Shown one piece after another: positions 44,339-55,749 of a stretch of 64,000 nucleotides of DNA. The translations under genes and the position numbers were made by a program. Below the pieces are notes generated by a model, which did no database searches, was not told the origin of the DNA, and saw nothing but the letters and a program-made list of their open reading frames with translations. Numbering within the stretch: position 1 is the first letter of the stretch; each line of letters starts with the position of its first letter. Source of the DNA: Hypomesus transpacificus (lineage: Eukaryota; Chordata; Actinopteri; Osmeriformes; Osmeridae); the NCBI RefSeq assembly GCF_021917145.1, contig NC_061072.1, forward strand, positions 13,804,742-13,868,741. Reading direction: 5' to 3'.

Positions 44339-47300
44339 TCACTTATTGGAAATAAAGGTGGAAGGCATAGGTTCAGATCCAGGTAGACGCAAGATGGTCA
44401 GTGTCACCTGCAATGAATAAATGAGAAGAAGTTCACGTCAGGGGCTGCAGATGGTGCACCCAAAACAAATTCCCACGTGTTAAGCATATGAAATATAGTG
44501 CGCTTTGAGTATCTGTACGTGTGTGTGTGTGTGGGCCTGTCCATGGTGTGTGTGTGTGTGTGTGCTTACCTGTTCTTTGAGGAGTCTTCTGAGGTAGGTC
44601 TGGAACTCTTCCACACTGCCAGTGTGTAGGTCATTTATTGCCAGAATTCGGTCACCCTTATGGAATGGATAAGTGGTCTGGGACTGACCTGTCCAACCGA
44701 AGACACTACAACACACACACATACACACACTGTGATTATACACACCCTATGTAAACCCAGATCTGTCCTCCTCAAAGCCCTTTGGCCCTTGTGGTCTGCA
44801 TTAAACAAGCAGTGTAGGAGTCCCAGTACCAATCAGCTTGAAGCCACCTGCAATCCACAGTACAGTAAAACCTTGCTACATGCCCGAAGGAATTTTGATT
44901 AATAAGATGTAAAGATGAGTGGTACCCAGACAATAGACCTTCACAGTTGTCATTAAGAGTTCATGTTTGGGCAAAGATCACATTTCAACTCCTGTCATGC
45001 TGACAAATGACAGTGTGCATGCTCCATTTGCCTACATAAATCCTCATAACAGATGGCGCAAGAAGAAAACAATATGACCTCTGTTTCAATAGGCTACATA
45101 CCATGGTTTGCCTTCCACATCTGATACCACCAGATGCTTTTTCAAATCCTCCTGGTTCACAATGATATCTTTCTCCGCAAGAAGCTCTTCCTCCTTGCTA
45201 ATGAAGACGTTTAGTCTCAAGTTATGTAAAATAAAGATTACGTCTTGGCATCAGCATCACCAAACTCTAAATTGAATTGATTAGTAAATACTGCTTCAGT
45301 AATTGTGTAAATCACCTTTCGATTGAGCTGTGCTGCTCCAGGTGTTTTGATTGGGTCATCACCACAGGAGGACCAGTTTCATTCTCAGTGGGACTGCTAT
45401 CACTGGCTGCCAGGAAGTCCACCCTGCTGAGAAATTAAACCCAGTTAGAAAACCCCACAGCCCAATGTTTTCTGTGAAATATACTTCAGAAGCATCTGAT
45501 ATATGAGAACTGGATCCGTGCTCATGATAATTTGTTTCCTCATTCGGAGACTATCCTTCCTTTCTTACCGACACTAATCAACACCAAGCAGACTGAACAT
45601 TCCCACTGCGCTATAAATAGACCCAAGGGTCACGCACTGCTCTTTTTTTTGCAAAGTCACACCTTTTTATTTTACTGGACACAGTATTTCCCACTTTTTT
45701 GCAGACATTTTCAACAACAATGGATGGAACTAAGGTTTAGTTGATCATGTTGATTTACAATACACTATATGGATACAATACAAATGCAAATGTTGTATTC
45801 ACAGTGTATGTATAATCCAACACAATGAACATGTCACTGTGTACCTGGTGTTTGAGTTCATACTTTGTGCTGAAACAGACTGGCTTGACTGGCTCTGATA
45901 GATTCTTATCATGACTGATTAGTAACTTGTCAACAATGCCTGCCAGGAATAACAATGCTGTTACTGTCAGCAGTCTGGTCTACATGCCAAACAAAAGATG
46001 CATTCCTTAGCCATTTTTTATTAAATATTAAAATATGACATGAATCAATAGTTAACTGAGTGATGAACCTTTCATCTGGATCTGCTTCGGCCTCAATTGG
46101 CACCTGAGTCTTGAGCTTGTCGAAAACTTGAGTTACAGACCTAACAAGGCTGTCTGTGGTAAACTCTTCAACTTTAGCGTTCCTGTAAAACGTACAAAGT
46201 ACAGTGCTTACAAAAAACACTGACCCAAACAAAGTTGGGTATGTGAACAGACAAAGAGAGACCAGTTCAATGGCAAAAACGTACACTTCAAACGACTGAA
46301 CAAGGGAATCCTTGTCTCTTTCTCCAGCCTCCTTCATTATTTCAAACCTGTGACACACGCAAACACACACATATATACACACACACACACACACAAGCAT
46401 AGACCAACACAGACACACACACACACTCAACCGTTTTATTAGGCAAACTAGCCTGGATGGAAACTAAACATGTTCCCTTAAGAACCGCTAAAATGACTGA
46501 GGAGTGAGGAGTACTCACACTGTCTCCATTTTCATGTAGTAGCTGTGTCTGTCATCCTCATAGGCCTCCTCATCTTCACTCTCCTGCAATTTGAAGACAA
46601 AAATAACACCATGAGGCATGTGAGTGGCATTGTGTGTAGAACATTGTGTGTGTGCATGCATACAAGTGTGTGTGGGTGTGAATATAGTCTTCTGTACTTT
46701 GACAGAAATCCACCTAGGGAAGGATGCATTGGTCCAAACCAGACTAAGACCAAGGTGCCAAACAACATGCCTTACTTTAATTCTGAGGCTTAAAGACTGA
46801 CTTCCTGTTTGTGCAGGTGCCAGTGAACTAGAGCCAGAACAATCACACACAGGAAGGAGGTGCTACATAGATGGCCAGGACTGCCTCTATCCCACCATAC
46901 CATGTTTATTAGAAATGTGTGTACCTGGCGTGTGTGATTGAGAAACCTCCTGGGATAATCGTAGTAATTGTTCCCGGGCTCTTTCACTTGCTCTGACAAG
47001 GGTCTCCAGGCATGTTCCACTGTCTGTGGTTTAATGGAAAAAACAGAAATGGAGTCAGAAGTGTTTTGTGAAAATGAAATTCAAATCAATCCCAGCTCCA
47101 GTCATTTTCATGTCACTTTCCAAATGGGTGTTTAGCCGTATACAAATAATATCTAAGCAGAAATATTGCATTGGAGGAAGAGGAGAACACATTGTTACCA
47201 CAGGCCCAGGACCACATGTCACTTCTTCATTTCCCTGCAAAATGTGGAAAATCGAATACATCATACATCTCAAATATGAATTAAGTCATGGCTTATGCCA

Positions 47301-50300
47301 TTCAGATTCAGATGCATTCAACTAGAAATGTATTACTAAAGGTAACACTTGACAAAGCAAGCCATATATTGAAAATGAACAGAGAGTACACAGACAACCT
47401 CCTGAGACCCCTAGCTGCAGCCGAAGAACAATAGACATCACCACAGACTTGATGAGCACAGCATCTTTGGATATGACGGCATGAGGCAAGCACAGCTGTG
47501 TAAGTCTGTGCCTGTGGTTGTCTGCACATGTACCAGAGACGCCTTTCTGAGGAAGCTCTTGGGATAGTCATAGAGTGATAGCTCCATAAAGTTTCTCGCA
47601 GGTTCTGAGCAGGCTCTCCTGGATCGTTGTGATTCCTGTGAGTCAGGCAGAAAGCAGAACTGGTGTCAGTTTATTGTGACGTGGGATTCATGTGGTCCAA
47701 ACCAGTTCCCCAGGTCCATCATCACCTTTACACTTTCTGTGGACTTTGCCATTGCTTCATTTGGTTCAGATGCAGATCTATCTTTCACAGGTTGGGTCTG
47801 GAAAAAAGGTTTGAAAGAGATGTGCAGTCCGTATGGTGATTAGGGTCTCAATGATAGTAAAATATATCAACACAAGGTCAATTATGACTTAAAACAGTGC
47901 ATGTATTTTGTATTTGGGTAAAAAGAATTAAAGAGAGGAAAAAGAAGATCATAAGGCAATCTTATAAATAGTGATCAATGTCCAGCAAAATGTGGAATCT
48001 AAATTTGAATTTACATTAAGCTAAATCTTCGCTAAAAGTCTCACTTGCAAATGTAGAGCATGAAGAGCACATGTTCAAGCATGTGACATGGCATTAGGTG
48101 AGTTTTGTTTTGGAAAATAAGTTCAGTCAAGACAATCACGTTTTTAGCATTTAGTGTTACATGACATGGACATGTAGATTCAACTTTGGCGGAGTGGATG
48201 ATCTAAGGGAAGCACTCCCTGCCTCCTCGATGTAACACATACATACATGACATATGAGGCAGGGAGCAATAGAGATATAATCCCCCGGAGGGAACGAACA
48301 GACAGACTGCACGGGGGAGAAAGGGGATGGTGGAGGGCGGCAGCAGCACTGATCATACAACGACCGGGGTGAGTGTGTGTGTATCCGCGCGTCTTTTGAA
48401 GACGTCTTATCGGACAGGGCCCAATGAATATGCGTTGCTAACATGGGTGTGGTTGTGGGCGGAGGAAAGGAAGGTGGAGTAAGACGCCTTACGTCCCCGA
48501 TGAATGAATGACGGCGCGCTGCCCAATTGCTTGAACTAGCTGCGCTTATGTGTGTCTCCTTTTGCCTTATAACAATCAGATATCTAGGCACCTAACATAA
48601 TATCAAACATACTTGTGTACTTATGATGATTTTTTTTTTTATATTTCTGTACTGTGTTTGTTTATAGACAGAGACACGCGTCTGAATAGTTACTAGTAAA
48701 ATCATGTTTCAATCACAACTGTAAGGTGTCACCGGTACAGTGCGATCAAATGTGGCACTTGTCAACTAAGACTCACCTTGCAATCTTCTTTGACACATTT
48801 TGCCCTCTTCTTAAGGGTGAAAACCCTTAGAACAGGATCTGAAATAGACTGTCAATAAAAAACGTAAAAAAAAAAAAGTAAAAGTAAAATACACCATTAA
48901 TACCATTCAACAAAAAGATTGCAATGCATGGATTTTAGTCAAAGACTTTTATAGATGGATATTATATTTAAGAACTCATGTGTTTTGGTACCAAGGTTTG
49001 TTATTGTGATACCGTCAGGTTGATGACAGATGACAAGAAAAACTGGATTGCCAACATTACTAAAGGTCGCCAGTTCGATTCCCGGCCACACCAAATGACG
49101 TTGTGTCCTTGGGCAAGGCACTTCACCCTACTTGCTTCGGGGGGAATGTCCCTGTACTTACTGTAAGTCGCTCTGGATAAGAGCGTCTGCTAAATGACTA
49201 AATGTAAATGTAATTACGCGGTAGATCAAAGAGTTTTTATTTACCTCAATGGTGAAAGAGGAATCATCAGCCAAGACCTTTCAGAGAAAATAAACAGGAA
49301 GACTTGAATGAAAATAGATCTATTTTAAAAGATTTTATGATTAAACTACATAATCGGTCTAAATGCCCTTTTTGTACGTTTGTCTCACAAAATAATGAAT
49401 GAGCGCATGTCTATCATTTCAGTACCTTTGGCATACAGTTTGTGTGTGTTTACAAAGTTGATCCCAGCCTTTTAGGCAATGTAAGAGAATGTTGATTACC
49501 TCCGGATTCAGCATTTGGTGAGGGCGGTATTTCAGAGCCTCATATATGTCCCAGAACCAGCCATCAATGTCAGAACTGAAAACATAAACATGGCAGCCAT
49601 GTTCAACAAAGTACAAACACTTCTTCATGCATGATTTGAGCTTTTACATCAAATAGAACATTCGTAAAAAATATTGTGGTAGGATCAAATCACTTACAGT
49701 GGACCTATGGCCCAACAAATTAATAACTCTCCTTTCAACCCCCATTCATTTGATGTCTAAGTCCAGAGCATCGTCCTCAGTTAATTTGTATTGTTAGACT
49801 GCCAGAAATAGCAGGACCATGAAGGGAATTGTAAAGCATCGATGAAGTGTTTGGGTGTATGGGTGTATGGCCCAATCCAGCTGGCCAACATGTCAACCCA
49901 AAGAAGGAAGCGCCTCTGACCTACTTTCTACTGGTCCACTTCTACAGTACAGCAACTCAGACTAGAGGAACTGCTTGTCACAGCATTAACCAACAGTAGT
50001 TTAGTATCAAATAAGGGCACAGCAAAAGCTGAGGTGACAGCTACTTTCCTTCATCAACATATAATCTTCATATGATGCCTGTCAAAACAGAATGTTTTAC
50101 AGAAGGACTGTTTAACAATGGCAGCGTCATGAAAGTTGGTGAGAGTGACACACAGCATTCAGCCATGTCGTACTGGCAGTCAGTGATGTAATTTCCTGCC
50201 TTTTCCTTGTAACCAGAAGGCCTGGAAAAGTCTTACAGACCTGTCTTCTCCGATGAGGAAGTATTCCCTGTCACGAGCCTTGATGAAGAGTACGCAGTCT

Positions 50301-51301
50301 GGAGAGCATTTGAAATTCTTGTTGATCCGTGGCCACTGGATGTGTTTTTGAGGGCTCAAGTAAAACAGCGAAATTCTACAGTAAAGTAGAGTAAAGGGTT
50401 CACAATGACATGAATGAGTATTGTAACCATCACTTGTAGGATTAACATATGTTGAGAGTCAAGTTTGATTAATAATGTTTCAAGCAGAACATGCTTAGAT
50501 AACTCGATGCCCCCGTATGGTTTTTCCCTGTCTTCTGAACTTTTGAAGTATTTCAACAGGTAAGATTCGTCCTTCATCTTGAACAGCACAAAGAAACGCC
50601 GCTTCCATGAGTTCTGCCGATAGACCAATGAATTATTTTTTATCTTGGAATTAGAAACTTTATAAAAAGATGGATGTTTGTGATTGTCAAAAGATACAGC
50701 ACAACATAAAACAGATCAAAATGTTATTATGCAAATCATACAATAAAAACACATTTAAGATTTATAACCAAATATTACTTTACATACTTTTTACAGTTTA
50801 CCATGACCAGAAAACAGTACAGTATCTATTGCGATGGCCCAGAAAAACTCACCTTTGTTTTGAGTGGAAATGGGGGAGGAGACTTCAACAGGTATCCTGT
50901 CCTAACTTCCTCCACTCCTTCCACTGGCTTGTAGAACACAGTGTTCGACACTGGATTCATCAAAACACACGGCAATACAATCTTTAATTCTAGATTCTAT
51001 TGTTCCCTACAGAATCATCCATGAATGGAAAAGATTGAAAAGAACAAGAACAAAACGCCCCAGCTCAGGCAGCGCAGAGAATTCCACCAAACCTTTCATT
51101 TTCAACAGTCCTGAACATTTGCACACACTAAGACTGCCTTTTAAGGACACCTGTGGTTTGTTTCAGGTTGTGAAAACAGAAATGCTTTTCAAAAGAAGTT
51201 TAGGTGGGTGAATCAACATACTGTATAAGCTCCAGGCAAAGGTACTAAACAACGATTGAGAGACATACAGTACCTGAAGATTTCTGGATACTCTTAGGCA
51301 T
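44339..51301 (-). CDS. plekhs1: Pleckstrin homology domain-containing family S member 1, 17 coding exons
   Basis: Exons on the complement: 51274-51301, 50853-50950, 50504-50613, 50241-50375, 49500-49575, 49245-49277, 48777-48848, 47726-47797, 47534-47635, 46925-47023, 46519-46583, 46285-46347, 46069-46182, 45316-45423, 45102-45197, 44570-44705, 44339-44407. They join in phase to 491 aa. The PH domain (about 22-150) shows TGYLLKSPPP, SWKRRFFVLFK, KNFKCSPDCVLFIKA and IDGWFWDIYEAL. The middle carries YDYPKSFL (230-237), YDYPRRFL (263-270) and YMKM (291-294), a PI3K p85-type YxxM motif. The C-terminal region has a PDZ-like fold: FHKGDRILAINDLHTGS, then VTLTILRLPG. Known: mammalian PLEKHS1 has been reported to activate PI3K through a YxxM motif. 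Exon 3 uses a weak donor (GA|GTTATC). An alternative start is ATG 50958-50960, in frame if the first intron is not removed. Neighbours and strand match human synteny. Confidence 0.88.
46371..46428. repeat. (CA)n microsatellite in plekhs1 intron
   Basis: CA-rich tract immediately upstream in transcript direction of plekhs1 exon 12, whose acceptor is at 46348-46349. Similar GT tracts lie next to exon 16 at about 44518-44562. Confidence 0.85.
49060..49213 (+). mobile_element. tRNA-derived SINE, 5'-truncated or diverged head
   Basis: A B-box-like AGTTCGATTCC near 49072 is followed by CTTGGGCAAGGCACTTCACC and the tail GTAAGTCGCTCTGGATAAG, AGCGTCTGCTAAATGACTAA and ATGTAAATG repeats. This tail type is typical of teleost SINEs (recalled). 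It lies in the plekhs1 intron between exons 6 and 7, 31 bp from exon 6. Confidence 0.8.
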
Positions 51302-53617
51302 TGTGACACTTCGGTCTTATCCACTGTCACACACAAAAACAACAAGAAAACCTGTTACTCCACAGCTGTTAAAATGATGTCAGTGATGCGATATAAACAG
51401 ACAACCTTTCCAACACTCAAAGGCAATAAAAATAGATGTATCACTCAATGAACTAATTGCTGTGAGTTTTTAGTCAATTCACTGTCACGGGCCTTTTAAA
51501 AAACAAGACAATGGAACACCTGGTGAACAAAAAGCTGAATAAAAGTAATGTCTATTTATCAATAGGAGTTCCCCTAAAGATGATGGAATCTTCCGTCATC
51601 TAAAGGTACACCTGACTGAGCTGTGCTGACACATTAACATCCATGCATGTTTTGCACACATAATGGACTGTTTAAGTAAGACATCAAATAATCCCCCGTG
51701 GGATCAATAAAGTCTATCTATATGTCTAGACCGTAGACATAATAGCCGCAAGCCCTGTGGGAATGCTGCTGATAGTGTGTTACAGTAGGTCTGTCTCTAT
51801 CATTTCTGTCATATGTCTGAGCAATTAGAAATATGTTCACCTCCCTTCTAACTTCAGAATTGAGAGTTGTTATGAAAACGTTAAATCTGATGCTGCACGG
51901 AACAAAGTTTACAGTTTCCATTACGTTTTGCTTTTGTACTTTTCAAAATGAGTTATCTTTACCTAGTCACAACATAACATTTAAAAGTTACATTAGCCTA
52001 CCTGCTTCCACCTGTAGATTCTCCTACCTAGGTGAGCTGAGACGGCTGTAGAAGGAAGAACACTGTCACTCACAAAGAGGTGCCACCTTTCATAAGTGGA
52101 GTTTCTGGTTACCTATGAAATCAGCTGTTTGCAGTTCCTGGATTGGACTGCCTGGGCAGGTTCCAAGGTATTGTTTTTCCTACTGCCTTCAGGCTGGGTA
52201 TGGCAACTCTTCTATGGAAGGATGACTGATGTGAGCGACACCATACAACTCACTGTCACTACTGTTGCTTGCAAACCCATGAGGAGGTTTCCCATCTCAC
52301 CTCGGCTGCATCATCATCGCCCGTGCTGTGGACTACCCCGATGTGCATGAAATTCATTTCTGAGGATGGTCGTTTATCCCCCATAAGCCAAATGTGACAG
52401 TGGTAATAACCTTATAAGCCAAGTGAGTTACTTCTACCTGTGACCTAATTCTCGAACCTCTTGTCAACGGTCGTGTCTGTCAGAGCTCTTGTAAACGCTG
52501 TCACGCTCCCCACAGCGCACATGGCCGTACTCGCACCCATTGCTACACGTTCTCAGAACAGGTCAGCATGTTATCAGTGCAGTGAGTACTGCGCAGCTTG
52601 CCAAGCCGAAGCTTCCAAAGATGACTTAAGTGAAAGGCTGAAAGTGTTTGATATGGTTGGATCGAAGACAGGGTACCTATTGTTTTACATTTCTGCCACG
52701 TCAGAATTCCAGACAGGAGGCATATGAGTACATGTGGCAGCTTCTCGCTGTGTGTTCATGTCCATACTCCATTTGTGGCATTTGTGCATGTCATTTACAA
52801 GGCCGATGGGGTCAAGGCTGCCATTTATAATTAGAACAGCCTGGCATCAACCGTTGACAAAGATCCATCCATCTGTCTGACGCATGCGGCATGTGGTTAC
52901 AAAACATGGGTCACGGAACATTGTTTGCTTTCCTCTCTTGATCGATCCCCGTTTATTTCTTGTTTTCACATCACAAACACACTACAACAGTCACACTCAC
53001 ACCCAAGCAAGCCACACAGACACACACACACACAGACACACACACACACACACAACGAGACAAAGATTGTGTAGGGTCAGGGGCAAGCTGCCATAAATAG
53101 CGCTCTGCTTGACTGCCGTTCATTTTAGTGGGGCACAAAGCAGCGCTGAATGACTGACTAGAACTGCTGCTCCTTCCTTAACACCGCACGAGTCACCCTC
53201 TTGTCTCTAGAGTTTAGATTTACGTCCTTACCTCCCTGAATGGAACAAGGCACATGCTTCCCAGGGCACCAGGACATCGCAGTGGGGAGGGACAGATATC
53301 TCAACCTTGCCCTAGCCCCTACACCCACCTTGCCCAATAGCAATGCCATCCCATTGCAGGGGTATAAAGGCTTGACTGACATGTTTGTTTTGTTGAGTTG
53401 GGGAGAGTGTTCACTCACAGAGGGATTGTAGCTGCTGGCATTTGTGGGAAGAGCAACAGAGAGAAGGTCCGACTGGTGTTGATCATGAAGGGCCACAATC
53501 AAGTACGTGGCTTCCAACACACCTTGGTTTGATGTCGGAAATTGCTGGTATTGCCTTCAACTTTCATCTCATTCTTTGAATTCATGTCTCCTTTCTTATG
53601 CTTTGAAACACTGTCAG
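51302..53617. other. Interval between plekhs1 and the TRIM-like gene
   Basis: The two genes diverge here, so both promoters should lie in this 2.3 kb. I searched the plus strand for RING and B-box exons and found none. A CA microsatellite spans about 53011-53054. A cysteine-containing ORF at 52461-52727 does not fit zinc-finger spacing. Confidence 0.45.
51690..51722 (+). repeat. Retroelement 3'-tail-like remnant
   Basis: CCGTGGGATCAATAAAGTCT followed by ATCTAT resembles a frequent 3' end of fish non-LTR elements (recalled). Only the tail is visible. Confidence 0.4.
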
Positions 53618-55469
53618 GAAACATTTGTGAGTCATCAACAACACCTTCAAAGGCAAAGAGATGTGGTTGCCTACAGAATGAAAAAACTTGGAGCCAAACA
53701 GGTGGACCTTACAGTAAGTCTTCAGCTCCTCTATCTCTGCTCTGCACTAACAGGAATATTCAAGTTACACATTCGATTTATCATAGCCTCTGAGTAGTGG
53801 AAAGTTTTGACTTCCCTTCCTAGTCAGGAAAGGCAATCTTAATGACTACATACATTTCCTGCATATTTATTAAAATGTCACCTCTTTTTTTTCAGAAAAA
53901 AAACAATGTGCTGAAGGAGAAGATCAAGAAGAAGTATGAAGACATGAAGAGGGTTTTGGATGCGGACCTGAGGATCACTCTGAACCAGCTGGACATGGAG
54001 TCTGAGGCGACCGAGCGCACCATCGAGGACAAGATGGAGCGCTGCTATCACTTAACCCAGGAACTGGACCAGGACCTAGCCCAGCTCACCGCCCAGGTGG
54101 AGAAAGACAAACAGCATGTCTACGACAAGGTTTGTCTGAAAGGACAGAATTCCAACTGTTGATCGGAGATGTTAAGTTTGGTGTATGAAATGATGGAAAG
54201 ATTGAAAGCATTATACATTCTTACTGGTCCTGAAAAATGACAAGTGTGATTCTTGTCTGACGACCAATGAGTCACCTTTAACCTTTGTGATGTTCCCATA
54301 CAGAATGCAGAAACGGAGAAAAGGTGAGTCCACACAATAATATCTACAGCTTCTTAATAGTACATGCTTCATAACAGTGTTCCCTGCCTCACAATAGTAA
54401 CTACTGCTTTATAATAGCACAGTAATGACGTCTATTGCCTCATAAACGTATATGTAGCTTTCTCTGTTTGTGTAAACTGTCCCTTTCCTTTTCATCAGGA
54501 TTTCGGAGACACTGAAGACAACAGATCCTGACCTGATTCAGGTGGATGAGTTTAAGAATGAGCAGCTCCTGAGTCTAACCATTAACCTGCTGCTCTTCAT
54601 CCGCTCTCAGGTCCCTGTGACCAAGAAACTCTTCCAGAGCTGTGAGTTTGTAGAGGGTCTCTTGGGCTTTAGTAGAAAATGTGTCTGAGTTGTCATGTGC
54701 CTGTGTCTCAGGTGAAAACAGGGCCGTCATCAATTCTGGTTCAAACCTAGCAATGAACATTCATATCATTTTGTTTCGCGTGTATGAGAATAAAAAATGT
54801 TGCTTGGAATCGTGGATAATATTTAATCTGAGGAGCGAGTTAAACCTAACAGCCTAAACGTTTGTTTCAAACTGATGGATTTTCCCCCCAGATGCCTCAG
54901 AAGTTGTCCTTGACTCGGATACTGCCCACCCTAAACTGACCATCTCCCCTGCGGGAGACTTGGCCACGTACACACAAACCTGGCAAGACCTCCCAGAGAC
55001 CCCCTCCCGTTTTGACACCACCCTCTATGCCATCAGCCGGCAAGGCTTCCGCGAGGGCCGCCACTACTGGGAGGTACAGGTGAGCGGCAAGACATACTGG
55101 GAACTCGGTCTGACGTATCCCAGCATCCCGCGCAAAGGCCGCGAAGAGGACTGCTGGCTGGGCCGTGGGGCTGAGTCCTGGAGCGTGGAATTTTTCAATG
55201 GAGACTACACGGCCTGGCACGATAAGGTGTGCCACGAGCTCAACCACGTTGCCGGCCAGCGTTTCACACGGATTGGGGTGTACTGCAGCTTCCCCGGGGG
55301 GCTGGTGTGCATCCTGGGGGCTGACACCATGACCCCCCTGCACTGCTTCTGTGCTGGCACCTTCACTGACGTCCTCCACCAGGCAGTGTGCCCAGGCCAC
55401 GACAACCAGGGGACTAACTGGAAGCCTCTGCAGATCCTCGATGCCTCCCGGTCGGCCCCTGTCCTCTGA
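53618..55469 (+). CDS. TRIM-like coiled-coil plus PRY/SPRY (B30.2) protein, N-terminus not found
   Basis: Five exons, 53618-53713 (96 bp), 53896-54129 (234 bp), 54304-54323 (20 bp), 54499-54641 (143 bp) and 54892-55469, join in phase to 356 residues with stop TGA 55467-55469. The 96-bp and 234-bp exons are hallmarks of fish class IV TRIM genes. The first two encode a charged coiled coil (VLKEKIKKKYEDMKR, LAQLTAQVEKD). The last encodes PRY (LDSDTAHPKLTISPAGD) and SPRY (GFREGRHYWEVQV, WELGLTYPS, SWSVEFFNGDYTAW, RIGVYC). Known family role: SPRY recognises partner proteins, and full-length TRIMs are E3 ubiquitin ligases often acting in innate immunity. No RING or B-box exon was found in 2 kb upstream, so the true start is unknown: the gene may be truncated, have a distant first exon, or be a non-ligase SPRY protein. 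The family is certain, the exact orthologue is not. Confidence 0.82.
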
Positions 55470-55738
55470 ACCGGGGAGAGATACTAGTAGTGCATGCCAC
55501 AGGCAACACTAGGTTAGCTGTTCTGAATTGTGCTTTTGTGCTTATCCATGCTTTAAAATCCAACTGTTGACCGATATCTGTTTATTGCTCACAAGTCTTG
55601 ACTTTTCTTTCTTGGGATCTTAACATGCTCCATTTCTAGTTTGTAAAGGTTTCTACTAGATTACCATATTGTTACCATGTAATGGCAAGTTTATAGTACT
55701 GTTGCCCAAGGTAACAAAAAAGAACCACACAAAGTCAT

Positions 55739-55744
55739 AATAAA
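55739..55744 (+). terminator. Candidate polyadenylation signal of the TRIM-like gene
   Basis: AATAAA 270 bp after the stop codon on the same strand. Confidence 0.5.
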
Positions 55745-55749
55745 ATAGG

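Noticed and set aside
52461..52727. Possible B-box or RING exon for the TRIM-like gene (several Cys and His in different frames)
   Set aside because: Spacing does not fit RING or B-box consensus in any one frame, and frames are closed by stops.
53478..53520. Faint B-box-like end (VDHEG and GHNQV in two frames) just before the first TRIM-like exon
   Set aside because: It needs a frame change and lacks the upstream cysteines. It could be a decayed exon, but the signal is too weak to claim.
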